Notes: generated from the sequence alone by a model not told the origin. Positions 33,469 through 42,627 are shown, counted from the first letter of the stretch. The stretch is DNA of 64,000 nucleotides from Mesorhizobium sp. Pch-S (GCF_004136315.1 NZ_CP029562.1:744001-808000); one strand, 5' to 3'. Numbers and translations are program-made.

Positions 33469-34388
33469 CAGCCGCAACGGCACAAGGCGGCCTGTTCGGC
33501 GGCTTCAGCCGCCGCGAACTGGCGCTGTGGTCGGGCGCTGCATTTATCGTTGCTTCACTTCACGCCGGCGGCGGCTGGTATCTGGGCAGGAGTGGATCGG
33601 AAAGCACACCGCCACCTGCGGCCCCTCCCGCCATCATGCTCGACCTGCCACCAATGGTCATCAATGCCGACACGGTACCGCTCGATACGGCCGACCCGAT
33701 CGACAACGTGTCGGAGACACCACAGGAAATCAACGAGCAGATAGACCCTGTCGAAGAAGAGGTCGCGAAACCTGTCGAAGAGGTAACGGAACCGGAACCG
33801 GAGATAGAAGCGCCGAAGCCTGAAGTCGCCGAGGAAGTCGTTCCGGACCTCGTTGAAGCGCCACTGCCCGAAGTCGCGATGGCTATTCCCGAACCACGCC
33901 CCGAGACTGAGAAGCCGAAACCGGTGGTGAAGCCGGTTGAGAAGAAGAAGCCGGTCAAAAAGAAGAAGCCTGAGCCCGTAGAGGAAGCCAAGACCGAAAA
34001 GCCCGAGAAAGTCGAAAAGAAGAAGCCGGTCAATTCGCTCGCGCAACAGAAAGCTGCCCGGGACGGTACCAACATCCCGAAGGCGGGTGGCAGCAGCGGC
34101 ACCACGGGCAGTTCAGTCACGCCATCGCAGTGGACCAGCAAAGTTGGCGCACATATCCTCCGCTACAGGCGTTCAGTGAGCTTGGGCCGGCGTGGGGGCG
34201 GCGATGCCACGGTACGGTTTACCTTCGATTCCAATGGCACAATCCTGTCTGTTGCCCTTACCCGATCCTCGGGAGACAAGGCTCTCGATGATGCGGCAGT
34301 CACAATGATCCGACGGGCATCGCCGATTCCCACACCTCCACCTTCGGTTACAACCCGGTTCCTCGTTCTCCCGGTCGGCTCACGCTGA
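33465..34388 (+). CDS. tonB: TonB energy transducer
   Basis: A 307-residue protein with an N-terminal membrane anchor at about residues 22-42, a long periplasmic spacer rich in Pro-Glu and Pro-Lys repeats (about residues 90-200, with KPVEKKKPVKKKKPEP), and a C-terminal TonB domain from about residue 225 containing YRRSVSLGRRGGGDATVRF. It couples the ExbBD channel to outer-membrane receptors. The GTG start overlaps the exbD stop in GTGA. A strong terminator follows. Confidence 0.92.
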   Translation: MTAATAQGGLFGGFSRRELALWSGAAFIVASLHAGGGWYLGRSGSESTPPPAAPPAIMLDLPPMVINADTVPLDTADPIDNVSETPQEINEQIDPVEEEVAKPVEEVTEPEPEIEAPKPEVAEEVVPDLVEAPLPEVAMAIPEPRPETEKPKPVVKPVEKKKPVKKKKPEPVEEAKTEKPEKVEKKKPVNSLAQQKAARDGTNIPKAGGSSGTTGSSVTPSQWTSKVGAHILRYRRSVSLGRRGGGDATVRFTFDSNGTILSVALTRSSGDKALDDAAVTMIRRASPIPTPPPSVTTRFLVLPVGSR

Positions 34389-34416
34389 CAGATCGGCATC
34401 TTCCCGGAAATGAAGA

Positions 34417-34451
34417 CGGCGCGGATTTGAATCCGCGCCGATTTCGTTTTC
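34417..34451 (+). terminator. Rho-independent terminator after tonB
   Basis: A perfect 10-bp stem CGGCGCGGAT/ATCCGCGCCG with a TTGA loop is followed by ATTTCGTTTT. It lies 28 bp past tonB, in the convergent gap with the MFS gene. Confidence 0.85.
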
Positions 34452-34490
34452 AGAGCTGCTCTAACGGTGAAATCGGATCTCGCTGCGATC

Positions 34491-35702
34491 TCAAGCTTTT
34501 GCCGTCTTCGGTCCGAGCAGGAAAGCCGTCACTGCCGCCAGCAACGTCGCGATGCCAGCATAGGCGAAGGCGCTGGCAACACCGATGTTGTCGACCAGAA
34601 GACCGCCGACGACAGCGCCTGTCGCAATCGCCACCTGGAAGGCCGTGACCATGAGGCCACCGGCACTTTCAGCCTGGTCGGGCGCGGCGCGCAACATCCA
34701 GGTCTGCACCGAAACCGGGATGGCGCCGAAGGCGAAACCCCATGCCGTGACGGCGATGGCCGAGGTCATCGGCGAGGCACCGAAGACAAGCAGAACCAGC
34801 GTCGAGATCGCGATCAGCAAGGGCGACAGGCCGGCGGCAAGCTTCAGGCTACGTTCGACGATGAAGCCACCGACGAGATTGCCGATGAAGCCACCGATGC
34901 CGAAGGCAAGCAGCACCAGCGAGATGTTCTCGACAGTCAGCACCGGCACCTGCTCGAGGAAAGCGCGGACATAGGTGAAGCCGGCGAAATGACCGGACGC
35001 GATGAACAGGATGAAGAGCAGGCCGACCTGGATGGCCGGGCGCCGGGCGACATCCAACAGGGTGCGCAGGCTGGCAATACCGGAAGGCGGCAGGCTGGGA
35101 AGCGTGGCGACCTGCGCCAGCAGCGTGACGGCGCCGACGATGGCTGCGATCAGGAAAGCGGTGCGCCAGCCCCAGATATCACCGACATAGGCCCCGACCG
35201 GGGCGGCGCAGACGGTGGCCACCGAAACGCCGCCGAGAATGATCGACATGGCTCGCGGCAGCAACCGCACGGGCACCAGGCGCATGGTCATGGCGCCCGA
35301 CATCGCCCAGAAACCGCCGAGCGCGACACCGAGGACGACACGCGCTGCCAGCAGCATGCCCAGCGAGGACGCGAAGGCGGCGATGAGGCTCGAGACGATG
35401 AGCAGGAAGGTCAGCACCCACATCAGGATCTTGCGGTCGAGACGGCGGGTGATGATCGCCATGGTGGGCGCAGCGATGGCACCGACGATCGCCGTGGCGG
35501 TTACGGCCTGGCCGGCAGCGCCTTCACTGACGCCGAGGTCTTGCGCCATCGGGGTGAGCAGGCTGGCCGGAAGGAATTCAGCTGTCACAAGCCCGAACAC
35601 GCCGAGCGCCAGTGAGACGACGGCTCCCCAGGCCGGATCGGCACGCTCCTCGACAGAAGACAATGCGGGCGCGTCCAGCGCCGCTGTCGCGGGGTCGGTC
35701 AT
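34491..35702 (-). CDS. Major facilitator superfamily transporter (DHA1/AraJ-like)
   Basis: A 403-residue membrane protein with 12 predicted helices. The MFS A-motif-like loop GAIAAPTMAIITRRLDRK lies near residue 80, and GVALGGFWAMSGAMTMRLVP, typical of the AraJ/YdhP drug or sugar efflux group, lies near 130. The N-terminus before the first helix is about 30 residues long. It is divergent from an AraC regulator gene with 74 bp between starts, which suggests regulated efflux of a toxic compound or metabolite. Substrate unknown. Confidence 0.88.
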   Translation of the reverse strand: MTDPATAALDAPALSSVEERADPAWGAVVSLALGVFGLVTAEFLPASLLTPMAQDLGVSEGAAGQAVTATAIVGAIAAPTMAIITRRLDRKILMWVLTFLLIVSSLIAAFASSLGMLLAARVVLGVALGGFWAMSGAMTMRLVPVRLLPRAMSIILGGVSVATVCAAPVGAYVGDIWGWRTAFLIAAIVGAVTLLAQVATLPSLPPSGIASLRTLLDVARRPAIQVGLLFILFIASGHFAGFTYVRAFLEQVPVLTVENISLVLLAFGIGGFIGNLVGGFIVERSLKLAAGLSPLLIAISTLVLLVFGASPMTSAIAVTAWGFAFGAIPVSVQTWMLRAAPDQAESAGGLMVTAFQVAIATGAVVGGLLVDNIGVASAFAYAGIATLLAAVTAFLLGPKTAKA

Positions 35703-35776
35703 GGTCAGTCTCCGAATTGGTTGCAGTGCAACAAATGGAGGTGACCGCCTGGAGTTTCCATGTTAGAAACACCATT

Positions 35777-36772
35777 ATGCTTGATCGTTCGTCCAAAAAT
35801 TCGTCACCGTCGGTCTCTCCGACCGGAGATCCGCTGACCGACATCCTGCGCGGACTGCGCCTCGACGGCGTGCAGTACGGCCGCTGCGAGATGAAGGAGC
35901 CGTGGGGACTGGAGTTCCCGGCACAGGACGCTGCCCGCTTTTATTTCGTCGGCCAGAAGGCTTGCTGGATGCGCATGCCCAATGGCGACTGGTTCGAGAT
36001 GAAGGCCGGCGATGCCGTGCTGGTGCCACGCGGCGCGCCACACGCGCTGGCCAGTTCGCCGGACGTGCCGACCACGCAGTTCAAGGGCTATGAAGTCACC
36101 GAGATCTGCAAGAACGTCTACTGCATGAGGACGGAGACAGAGGCAGAAAGCTGTGTACCGGGCACGCTGCTGTTCTGTGGCACCATGTACTTCAACCTCG
36201 ACAGCCTGCACCCGCTGCTCGGCATGATGCCGGATGTGATGCGCACGCACGGCCTGGAAGAACACGAGCCAAGCATCCCGCATTTGCTGGAAGCGATGGC
36301 GCGCGAGATCAAGATGGAACGCGTCGGCTCCGCCGGAATCGTCGCCCGGCTGGCGGACGTGCTGGCCGCCTCGATCATCCGCTCATGGGTGGAGCGCGGT
36401 TGCGGTGATTCCAAGGGCTGGATCGCGGCGGTCCGCGATCGCGAGCTCGGCAAGGTGCTTGCTGCAATTCATCTCGAACCGAACCGCGACTGGAGCGTCG
36501 AGACGCTGGCACGCAGCATGGGCGCCTCGCGCTCGGGCTTTGCCGAACGGTTTGCTTCGACCGTCGGCGAGACGCCGGCCAGGTACGTCACCCAGGTTCG
36601 CATGCACCAGGCCAGGCAATGGCTGACGCATGACCGGCTGAGGATCGCGGTCGTCGCCAACCGGCTCGGCTACGAATCGGAAGCCGCCTTCAGCCGCGCC
36701 TTCAAGCGGGTGATCGGCGCGCCGCCGAGCCATTTCCGCGGCGAGGACCACATCGAAGTCCCGAACATCTGA
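35777..36772 (+). CDS. AraC-family regulator with N-terminal cupin domain
   Basis: A 331-residue regulator. The N-terminal half is a cupin_6 effector domain (GQKACWMRMPNGDWFEMKAG; VLVPRGAPHAL), and the C-terminal 100 or so residues carry two helix-turn-helix motifs (SVETLARSMGASRSGFAERF and RIAVVANRLGYESEAAFSRAF). The ATG at 35777 gives the normal family length; the frame stays open into the MFS gene on the other strand. It probably controls the divergent MFS gene, as is usual for this family next to transporters. Confidence 0.9.
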   Translation: MLDRSSKNSSPSVSPTGDPLTDILRGLRLDGVQYGRCEMKEPWGLEFPAQDAARFYFVGQKACWMRMPNGDWFEMKAGDAVLVPRGAPHALASSPDVPTTQFKGYEVTEICKNVYCMRTETEAESCVPGTLLFCGTMYFNLDSLHPLLGMMPDVMRTHGLEEHEPSIPHLLEAMAREIKMERVGSAGIVARLADVLAASIIRSWVERGCGDSKGWIAAVRDRELGKVLAAIHLEPNRDWSVETLARSMGASRSGFAERFASTVGETPARYVTQVRMHQARQWLTHDRLRIAVVANRLGYESEAAFSRAFKRVIGAPPSHFRGEDHIEVPNI

Positions 36773-36775
36773 CAT

Positions 36776-36930
36776 TAGAGCGTTTCCGTTTTTCACGGAA
36801 ACGCGGAAACGATCTGAGTTTTTGTTTTCGCTGCATTCTTGTAACGCCAAGTGCTTCCACTTGGCTACAAAATGCTCTGGGACGCCGCGCGTCCTTTTAG
36901 ACGTGCAAAGGTTGCTCCAACACTTTTGTT
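36776..36930 (-). repeat. Mosaic intergenic repeat, copy R3 (modules B+A+C)
   Basis: This is the longest copy. Module B hairpin (GAGCGTTTCCGT...ACGGAAACGCGG, 36778-36811) is followed by reversed module A (TTGTAACGCCAAGTG...TTGGCTACAAAATGCTC, 36839-36877) and module C (GCCGCGCGTCC...GACGTGCAAAGG...CACTTTTG, 36884-36928). Module C recurs at 63878-63925. It fills most of the 216-bp gap before the SorC gene. Confidence 0.8.
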
Positions 36931-36988
36931 GGGGCGCACGCCCGGCGGCGAATGCCGCCCAGCTAGGAGCGCTGGCGCGCCGGTGCTG

Positions 36989-38011
36989 TCAGCCGACGGC
37001 GCCGCCCTGTGCATCCAGCATACGCCGTGCGCTTTCCTCGTCGGTGATCAGCACCGTCGGCTTGACGAGATGCATGGCGCCGAGCAGCGCCTCGATCTTC
37101 TCCTGTCCACCCGAGGTGAGGATGCGCAGGGGCGCCCGGCGCAGGCGATCGACTTCCACCGACATCACGCGATCATTGACCGGATGCTCGACAAGGTCGC
37201 CATTGCGGTTGAAGAAATGGAACAGGAGATCGCCGACGGCGCCGCGTGCGACGAGCGCTTCGCGGTCTGCCTCCTTCAGAAACCCTCCGCGATAGAAGGT
37301 CGTTGCTGAAGCGATGCCGCCGATCGACAAAAGCACGGCATCCAGCGCATCGGCCATCTCGAAGATCTCTTCCAGACCGCAGCGCTCCACCAGCGCCACC
37401 TTGGTCTCGACGCTGTCGACCACGGCAGGCGCCGGAATCAGATAGCCGTCGCCCTGGAAGACCTGGGCGAAGCGCCAGGCGAATTCGGCCGGATTGTAGC
37501 GGCGCGCGACACCGACGCCGCCGAGCAGCGAGATGACCTTGAAGTCGTTCAGCGATTTGGCGCCGATAAAGGGCAAGGTCGAGAACAGTGTGCGCCCCCA
37601 GCCGACGCCGACACGCATGCCGGATCGCATCGCTTCCGAAAGATAGGCGCCCGTCTTGGCGGCGATACCGGGGATCGGGTCGGAATCCGCGCTGGAGAGC
37701 GGCGCGACGAGTGCCTGTTCCAGGCCGAAGGTCCTTTCCAAGGCCCGCTCCAGCCGCACGATCTCGGACAGTTCGCTTTCGATGGCGATCTTGACCTCGT
37801 TACGGGCGCGCGCCTCGGCCAGCATCCGCACGACGGTGACGCGGCCGACACCAAGCACGTCGGCGATCTCGTTCTGGGTCATCTGTTCGATGAAATACAT
37901 CCAGGCGGCACGGATACGCAGGCGATCGGCCTTGCTTTCCGCTGCAACCGTCCCGTTCTCGCCGGCTCCGCCCTCCGTTGTCCCCGCCTGCCGCTGCGGC
38001 TTTCTTGCCAC
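36989..38011 (-). CDS. SorC/DeoR-family sugar-responsive transcriptional regulator
   Basis: A 340-residue regulator. An N-terminal sigma-factor-like helix-turn-helix (MTQNEIADVLGVGRVTVVRM, about residues 44-63) is followed by a SorC-type phosphosugar-binding domain with VGVGWGRTLFSTLPF and LLGGVGVARRYN. I choose the GTG at 38011 because GGGAGGG lies 5 bp upstream; a longer frame to 38032 has no such site. The position next to the glucitol-type PTS operon, with only one gene between, makes it the likely sorbitol/polyol regulator of that operon. Confidence 0.87.
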   Translation of the reverse strand: MARKPQRQAGTTEGGAGENGTVAAESKADRLRIRAAWMYFIEQMTQNEIADVLGVGRVTVVRMLAEARARNEVKIAIESELSEIVRLERALERTFGLEQALVAPLSSADSDPIPGIAAKTGAYLSEAMRSGMRVGVGWGRTLFSTLPFIGAKSLNDFKVISLLGGVGVARRYNPAEFAWRFAQVFQGDGYLIPAPAVVDSVETKVALVERCGLEEIFEMADALDAVLLSIGGIASATTFYRGGFLKEADREALVARGAVGDLLFHFFNRNGDLVEHPVNDRVMSVEVDRLRRAPLRILTSGGQEKIEALLGAMHLVKPTVLITDEESARRMLDAQGGAVG

Positions 38012-38160
38012 TGCATCCCTCCCCGTAAGCACTGCAACCGAACCGTTCCCGATTCGTCATATGGCCACTATCGTCTTTTGACCGGTCCTGCACGATATAA
38101 ACAATTGGCTGATACGGCCATGCCGCCTATACCCGGCAGATAGGAAGCAGAGAACAGACG

Positions 38161-38955
38161 ATGCTGCGTGAAATCTCCGAAGAGGTCCGCGTCAACCTGA
38201 AGGACCGTTTGCGCGACGTTCGCCACGTGATCCGCAGGCACCGGCACGACAGCCCAGCCCAGCAGGCGCGGCAGGGCGAAGAGGCTCGTCCATCGTTTCC
38301 GATCCGCGAGATCGAGGGACTGCTCGGTCATGCTGCAAGTGCTTTCGACGACATGATGTCGGTGGCCGAAACGCTGGTGCCGCGCGAGCGCAGCGGCCGT
38401 ATGAGCGGGCTGACGCCAAAGCCGCTTGGTGTGTATTTCGCGTCCGGCGATGCAGCGCTGGCCGGCGAACGCGCCTTCCGGCGCGACATGTACGCGCTGG
38501 CCAAGGCCGTACTCGCCGAACGGAAGGCGGATGGCGTGCGGGTGCGCGAGGCGAACTTCACGGCCGTGCACACGGCGGTCGAGCGGCAGCATGCCGAGCT
38601 TTTTCAGAGGCTGACCCGCGAAGGCGACTGGGCAGGGCGTGTCGCATTGGTCGCGGCGCTGAGCGCGGCATTGTTGGTGGAGTTCCTCAACCACGACCCG
38701 TTGCGGCAAGGCGAGACAGCGGCAACGGCTGTCCGTTCGGGCCGCACATTCGCGATCTCCTGCCTGGCGCCTGTCGCGCTTGCGGTCGGACTTGCCAGCG
38801 TCGACACCAGCTCGAAACCCGAACCAGACCTGCTCGAGATCGCCTTGCTCGCCACCGACGCCAGGTTCGACCGCATCCTGGCGGCGTGCAACGGCAACGA
38901 CCCGCTGGACGAGCTGACGACGGTGTTTGCCACGCTGCTGGCACATCTGCTGTAG
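38161..38955 (+). CDS. Hypothetical protein
   Basis: A 264-residue protein that I do not recognise. The high third-position GC throughout supports real coding on this strand rather than the long antisense frame. The N-terminal third is charged and helical (VNLKDRLRDVRHVIRRHRHD). The central part has AVHTAVERQHAELFQRL and an alanine-rich hydrophobic stretch near residues 165-180. No signal peptide or catalytic motif stands out. It is divergent from the SorC gene (149 bp between starts) and convergent with the HPr-EI gene, so it could belong to the same regulatory unit as the PTS. A palindromic repeat follows its stop. Confidence 0.7.
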   Translation: MLREISEEVRVNLKDRLRDVRHVIRRHRHDSPAQQARQGEEARPSFPIREIEGLLGHAASAFDDMMSVAETLVPRERSGRMSGLTPKPLGVYFASGDAALAGERAFRRDMYALAKAVLAERKADGVRVREANFTAVHTAVERQHAELFQRLTREGDWAGRVALVAALSAALLVEFLNHDPLRQGETAATAVRSGRTFAISCLAPVALAVGLASVDTSSKPEPDLLEIALLATDARFDRILAACNGNDPLDELTTVFATLLAHLL

Positions 38956-38960
38956 GATCT

Positions 38961-39090
38961 CTTCCTTCACCCCGTTTACGGGGAGAAGGTGGCCCGAAGG
39001 GCCGGATAAGGGGCAGCACGAAGCAGACAAATGTTGGCTCCGCCCCTCACTGTCCTGCCGAACATCTCTCCCCGTACACGGGGAGAGAAA
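38961..39090. repeat. Type 2 palindromic repeat (CCTTCTCCCC family), copy 1
   Basis: CACCCCGTTTACGGGGAGAAGGTGGCC and CGAAGGGCCGGATAAGGGG on the left side, and CTCTCCCCGTACACGGGGAGAG on the right, form nested inverted repeats in the gap between the hypothetical gene and the HPr-EI gene. The same family occurs at 50901-50963, 51041-51090 and in short form at 60619-60643. Confidence 0.7.
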
Positions 39091-39125
39091 AGCAGCTTCG
39101 ATGCGGCTGCTCGACAGTTCAGTGT

Positions 39126-41102
39126 TTATTGTTTGCCCAACTCGACGATGCGCTTCTTGGCGCGCGAGATCGAGGCCGGGCTCATCGACAGTTCGGTCAG
39201 CCCCATACGCAGGAATTCCGCAATCAGATCCGGACGAGCGGCGGCCTCGCCGCACATGCCGACCATGATGCCGGCTTCGACGCCGGCCTTCGCGGTAATC
39301 TCGATCGCCGCCATCACCGCCGGATTGGCGACATCGTTCAAGGCGGCCACCGTCGGGTTGAGGCGGTCGGCAGCCATGACATATTGGGTGAGGTCGTTGG
39401 TGCCGATCGAGAAGAAGGAAACTTCCTTCGCCAGCAGCGGAGCTATCAGCACAGCCGCCGGCGTCTCGATCATCACGCCGAGCTGGAAGTGGGCATAGGG
39501 CACGCCGTCACGCTGCAATTCGGCGGCGCATTCGTCGACCAGCCCCCTCGCCCGCCGCACCTCATCAATATCCGACACCATCGGCAGCATCACCTTGACG
39601 TTGCCGTGCACGGCTGCACGCAGCAGCGCCTTGAGCTGCGGCTTGAAGATGTCCGGCCGGTCGAGGCACATGCGGATGCCGCGCCAGCCGAGGAACGGGT
39701 TTTCCTCCTCCGGGAACTCGATGCCGGCCACCGGCTTGTCACCACCGATGTCGAGCGTGCGCACGATGACCGGATGCGGCGCAAACGCCCGCGCCAGTGC
39801 CGCATAGGTCTCGGCCTGCATGTCTTCTGACGGCAGGTGCATGTGGCGCATGAAGAGAAGTTCCGTGCGGAACAGGCCGACACCCATGGCGCCGGCAGCC
39901 TGCGCGGCTTCGATCTCTTCCAGCGAGCCGATGTTGGCAGCCACTTCGATGACTTTGCCGTCGGCACGCTTCGGCACCACATCCTTGAACACGTCGAGCG
40001 CGTGGCGCTCCCTGGCGGCTTCCTCGATGCGACGGACATGGTCGGCCTTCACGTCCGCGACCGGATCGGCGACAACCAGGCCGCTGTTGCCGTCGAGCGC
40101 GACTTCCTTCGCATCCCGCAGGTCCGAAACCCGGGCGCCAAGGCCCAGCACCGCCGGAATGCCATGCGAGCGAGCAATGATGGCGATGTGCGAGGTCGCA
40201 CCGCCATGACCGCAGACGATGCCACCAATGCGCTTCAGCGGCGCACGCGACAGGTCCCATGCACCAATGTCGTCGGCAATCAGGATGGCTCCCTGCGGAA
40301 TATCCTCCAGGCTGATATCGTCCTGGCCGAGCAAGGCGAGGCAGATCTGGCGGCCGACCGCCTGGACGTCGTCGGCGCGGGCATTGAGATATGGGTCTTC
40401 GACAGAACCGAACTCGGCGGCAAGCCTGGCGGCGGTGGCGATGACGGAGGCGACCGCATCGGTACCGGCCCGGATCATCGCTTCGGCTTCACCGATCAAC
40501 GTGTCGTCGGCGGCGAGATCACGCAGGGCAGCGACGATGCCACGATCACCGCCGGCCAGGCTTTCGCTGGCCAGCGCCTTGTCCATGCGGGCCTGCACGG
40601 CAGCGACGGCATGACCGAAACGCACGATCTCGGCCTCGGCTTCTTCGGCGGTCAGCGTGCGCGCCTGCGGGCGGATTTCTGGCGGGAAATGCGCGAAGGC
40701 AGGACCGACGGCAACGCCCTCGCTGGCCGCGATACCACGCAGACCACCTGATGGCTCGGCCTCCGGGGCAAGGGTTACCGCGACTGGCTTGGGGGCCTCG
40801 CCATTGGTTTCCTTGTGCTCACCAGTGGCATCGTCTTCGTCGAGCCCGGCGCGCGGATTCTCCAGATAGCCGATCAGCGCCTCGACTGCTTCGGCAGCGT
40901 CGGCGCCATTGGCACGCACAGTGACTTCCTGGTTCTCCTTGACGCCCAGGAGCATCAGCTTGACCGAGCTCTTGGCGCTCACCGACTTGCCCGCCTTCAC
41001 GATTTCGACTTCGGACTCGAAACTCTTGGCGAGCCGCACGAAGCGGGTCGCGGGGCGGGCGTGCAAACCTTCATGCACTCTGACGATGGTCGAGCGTTCC
41101 AT
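39126..41102 (-). CDS. HPr-Enzyme I fusion phosphotransferase of the PTS
   Basis: A 658-residue fusion. Residues 1-85 are an HPr domain with the phosphorylatable His14 (GLHARPA) and the SAKSSVKLMLLG segment around the regulatory Ser. A linker of about 40 residues leads to Enzyme I, with its own phospho-His in GGATSHIAIIARSHG and the C-terminal PEP-binding barrel (FSIGTNDLTQYVMAADRLN; catalytic Cys in GMCGEAAARP). It takes the phosphoryl group from PEP and passes it to the EIIA encoded just upstream in the same operon. It is cytosolic. No EIIA(Ntr)-type GAF domain is present, so it is not PtsP. It is last in the sorbitol-type PTS operon. Confidence 0.92.
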   Translation of the reverse strand: MERSTIVRVHEGLHARPATRFVRLAKSFESEVEIVKAGKSVSAKSSVKLMLLGVKENQEVTVRANGADAAEAVEALIGYLENPRAGLDEDDATGEHKETNGEAPKPVAVTLAPEAEPSGGLRGIAASEGVAVGPAFAHFPPEIRPQARTLTAEEAEAEIVRFGHAVAAVQARMDKALASESLAGGDRGIVAALRDLAADDTLIGEAEAMIRAGTDAVASVIATAARLAAEFGSVEDPYLNARADDVQAVGRQICLALLGQDDISLEDIPQGAILIADDIGAWDLSRAPLKRIGGIVCGHGGATSHIAIIARSHGIPAVLGLGARVSDLRDAKEVALDGNSGLVVADPVADVKADHVRRIEEAARERHALDVFKDVVPKRADGKVIEVAANIGSLEEIEAAQAAGAMGVGLFRTELLFMRHMHLPSEDMQAETYAALARAFAPHPVIVRTLDIGGDKPVAGIEFPEEENPFLGWRGIRMCLDRPDIFKPQLKALLRAAVHGNVKVMLPMVSDIDEVRRARGLVDECAAELQRDGVPYAHFQLGVMIETPAAVLIAPLLAKEVSFFSIGTNDLTQYVMAADRLNPTVAALNDVANPAVMAAIEITAKAGVEAGIMVGMCGEAAARPDLIAEFLRMGLTELSMSPASISRAKKRIVELGKQ

Positions 41103-41199
41103 ACGGGCAATCCTATCAGATATTCCGGCCGATCCCGGAAGGGGCGCAATCGAAAAGAAAGCGCCGTGGCCTTGCGCAGAGGCCGCGGCGCCAGGGATT

Positions 41200-41580
41200 T
41201 CAGGCGGCGATGGTGATCAATGCGTCCTGCCTGAGGGCCTGGACGAGGTCACCTGTGTCGACGGCGCTGGCGCAGATTTCGCCAGGACGCTCCGCTTCCG
41301 TCGCACCGTTGAACGAGATGACGACATGGCCGATCTCGCGCACCTTGCTCCATGCGCTGGAGCCGATTGCGGTGATCGTTGCCGACACCGCGCCGATGGC
41401 GATCGACGCGCCGACTTGCGGCGCGCCGTCGCTGGGGCCCTGTACGGCCTTGTGCATCACCGAAACCTCGGCGAGTTCCGGCGGCGAGCCATCCGCGAAC
41501 AGGATGACCACACCACCCTCGGCGAGATCCGCCACTTCGGGTCCAACTGCGGTTACCCGCGTTTCCAACAGAACCGTCAT
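41200..41580 (-). CDS. srlB: PTS glucitol/sorbitol-type EIIA
   Basis: A 126-residue cytosolic phosphocarrier. The likely phospho-His is His43 in AEVSVMHKAVQG, after the ILFADGSPPELAEV block typical of the glucitol EIIA family; AWSKVREIGHVVISFNG near residue 80 also fits. It accepts phosphate from the HPr-EI fusion and donates it to the EIIB protein. It lies 98 bp upstream of the fusion gene and 26 bp downstream of the EIIBC membrane gene. Confidence 0.88.
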   Translation of the reverse strand: MTVLLETRVTAVGPEVADLAEGGVVILFADGSPPELAEVSVMHKAVQGPSDGAPQVGASIAIGAVSATITAIGSSAWSKVREIGHVVISFNGATEAERPGEICASAVDTGDLVQALRQDALITIAA

Positions 41581-41605
41581 GATGCGGCGAATCTCCTTCT
41601 TGTCG

Positions 41606-42199
41606 TTACAGGACCAGCAGACTGACTACCCATGCAAGAAGCACGGACACGGGACCCATGATCTGGCGGCTGATGAGCACCGCCGGCACACCGATCTCGA
41701 TCGTCTTGGGCTTGGCTTCGCCAAGCGCCAGACCGACCGGGACGAAGTCGCAGCCGACCTGGGTGTTGTAGGCAAACAGCGCCGGCAGCGCCATCGCCGG
41801 CGAGATGGTGCCGTTGGCGATCTGCGGGCCGATGATGGCGACACCGATGACCTGGGCGATGACCGCGCCCGGCCCTAGGATGGGCGAGAGGAACGGCAGG
41901 CCACAGATCGCCGAGATGATCAGCAGGCCGACGATATTATTAGCCAGCGGGCCCATCGGCTGCGCCAGCACGTCGCCGATGCCGGTGTAGAGGATCAGGC
42001 CGATCAGCATGGTCACGAAGGCCATGAAGGGCAGAACGTTGCGGATCACCTGGTCGATGGTGCGGCGGCCGGCGTTGAAGAAGATGCCGACGACACGACC
42101 CATGACGCGGCCGATCGACGAAATCAGCCCGATCATCCCGCCTTCGCTCGGCAGCGGCTGGGCCGGCGCCGACGGCGAATTGCTGTTGCTTGAACTCAT
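41606..42199 (-). CDS. PTS glucitol/sorbitol-type membrane subunit (C-terminal half of SrlE)
   Basis: A 197-residue inner-membrane protein with about four helices. It matches the membrane part of glucitol EIIB (PVSVLLAWVVSLLVL at the C-terminus; PALFAYNTQVGCDFVPVGLALGEAKPKT near residue 145, abbreviated in meaning as the conserved DFVPVGLALGEAKP block). In E. coli this part is fused to the EIIB domain as SrlE. Here the EIIB domain is a separate gene whose stop overlaps this ATG (ATGA). The N-terminal 20 residues are a Ser/Pro-rich linker, which looks like the remnant of a domain joint. Confidence 0.85.
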   Translation of the reverse strand: MSSSNSNSPSAPAQPLPSEGGMIGLISSIGRVMGRVVGIFFNAGRRTIDQVIRNVLPFMAFVTMLIGLILYTGIGDVLAQPMGPLANNIVGLLIISAICGLPFLSPILGPGAVIAQVIGVAIIGPQIANGTISPAMALPALFAYNTQVGCDFVPVGLALGEAKPKTIEIGVPAVLISRQIMGPVSVLLAWVVSLLVL

Positions 42200-42612
42200 T
42201 GCCGCTGCTCCCCCCGAGTGGTTATCGTCTCCGAGCCGTCGGCCATGACGATGTTGGCCGGCTTGACGCCCGAAACATAGATGTCTTCCAGGATGAACTG
42301 GGCGAGAGGCCCGGACTGGCCGACCGGTGTGACGTTGACGGTCGGGATGCGCTTGCGGGGATAGACGCCGCAACGTGCGGTGCCGCCGCAGTCGACGACG
42401 ACGACAGCCATTTCGCCTTCGATGGGCGGCGATTTGAAGCCATCGACGGCTTCAGCCCCGGTCATCTCGGCGATCTGCTGTGCGATCGGATGAATGCCGC
42501 CGCCGGTGACGGAGACCACCTTGTTGCGCTGCGCGGTCGGCTCGATGACGAGCGGGCCGCCCCAGCCCCCGGAGCCCTTGGAGATTTTTACGGCCTTGTA
42601 GGTCTTTGCCAT
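42196..42612 (-). CDS. srlE: PTS glucitol/sorbitol-type EIIB (N-terminal half of SrlE)
   Basis: A 138-residue soluble protein equivalent to the N-terminal EIIB domain of SrlE. The blocks VVSVTGGGIHPIAQQIAEMT and DCGGTARCGVYPRK are the family hallmarks; a Cys of the second is the likely phosphorylation site. PTVNVTPVGQSGPLAQFI follows. It is translationally coupled to the membrane half by a 4-bp overlap, which should keep the two in equal amounts. It starts 15 bp after the EIIC gene. Confidence 0.87.
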   Translation of the reverse strand: MAKTYKAVKISKGSGGWGGPLVIEPTAQRNKVVSVTGGGIHPIAQQIAEMTGAEAVDGFKSPPIEGEMAVVVVDCGGTARCGVYPRKRIPTVNVTPVGQSGPLAQFILEDIYVSGVKPANIVMADGSETITTRGEQRQ

Positions 42613-42627
42613 GATGTTTCCCGCCCC

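Noticed and set aside
38961..39090. CRISPR-like array
   Set aside because: Palindromic repeats occur but there is no regular repeat-spacer periodicity.
38068..39255. 395-codon minus-strand frame between the SorC and HPr-EI genes
   Set aside because: Low-complexity shadow that runs through palindromic repeats; the plus-strand 264-codon frame has better codon bias.
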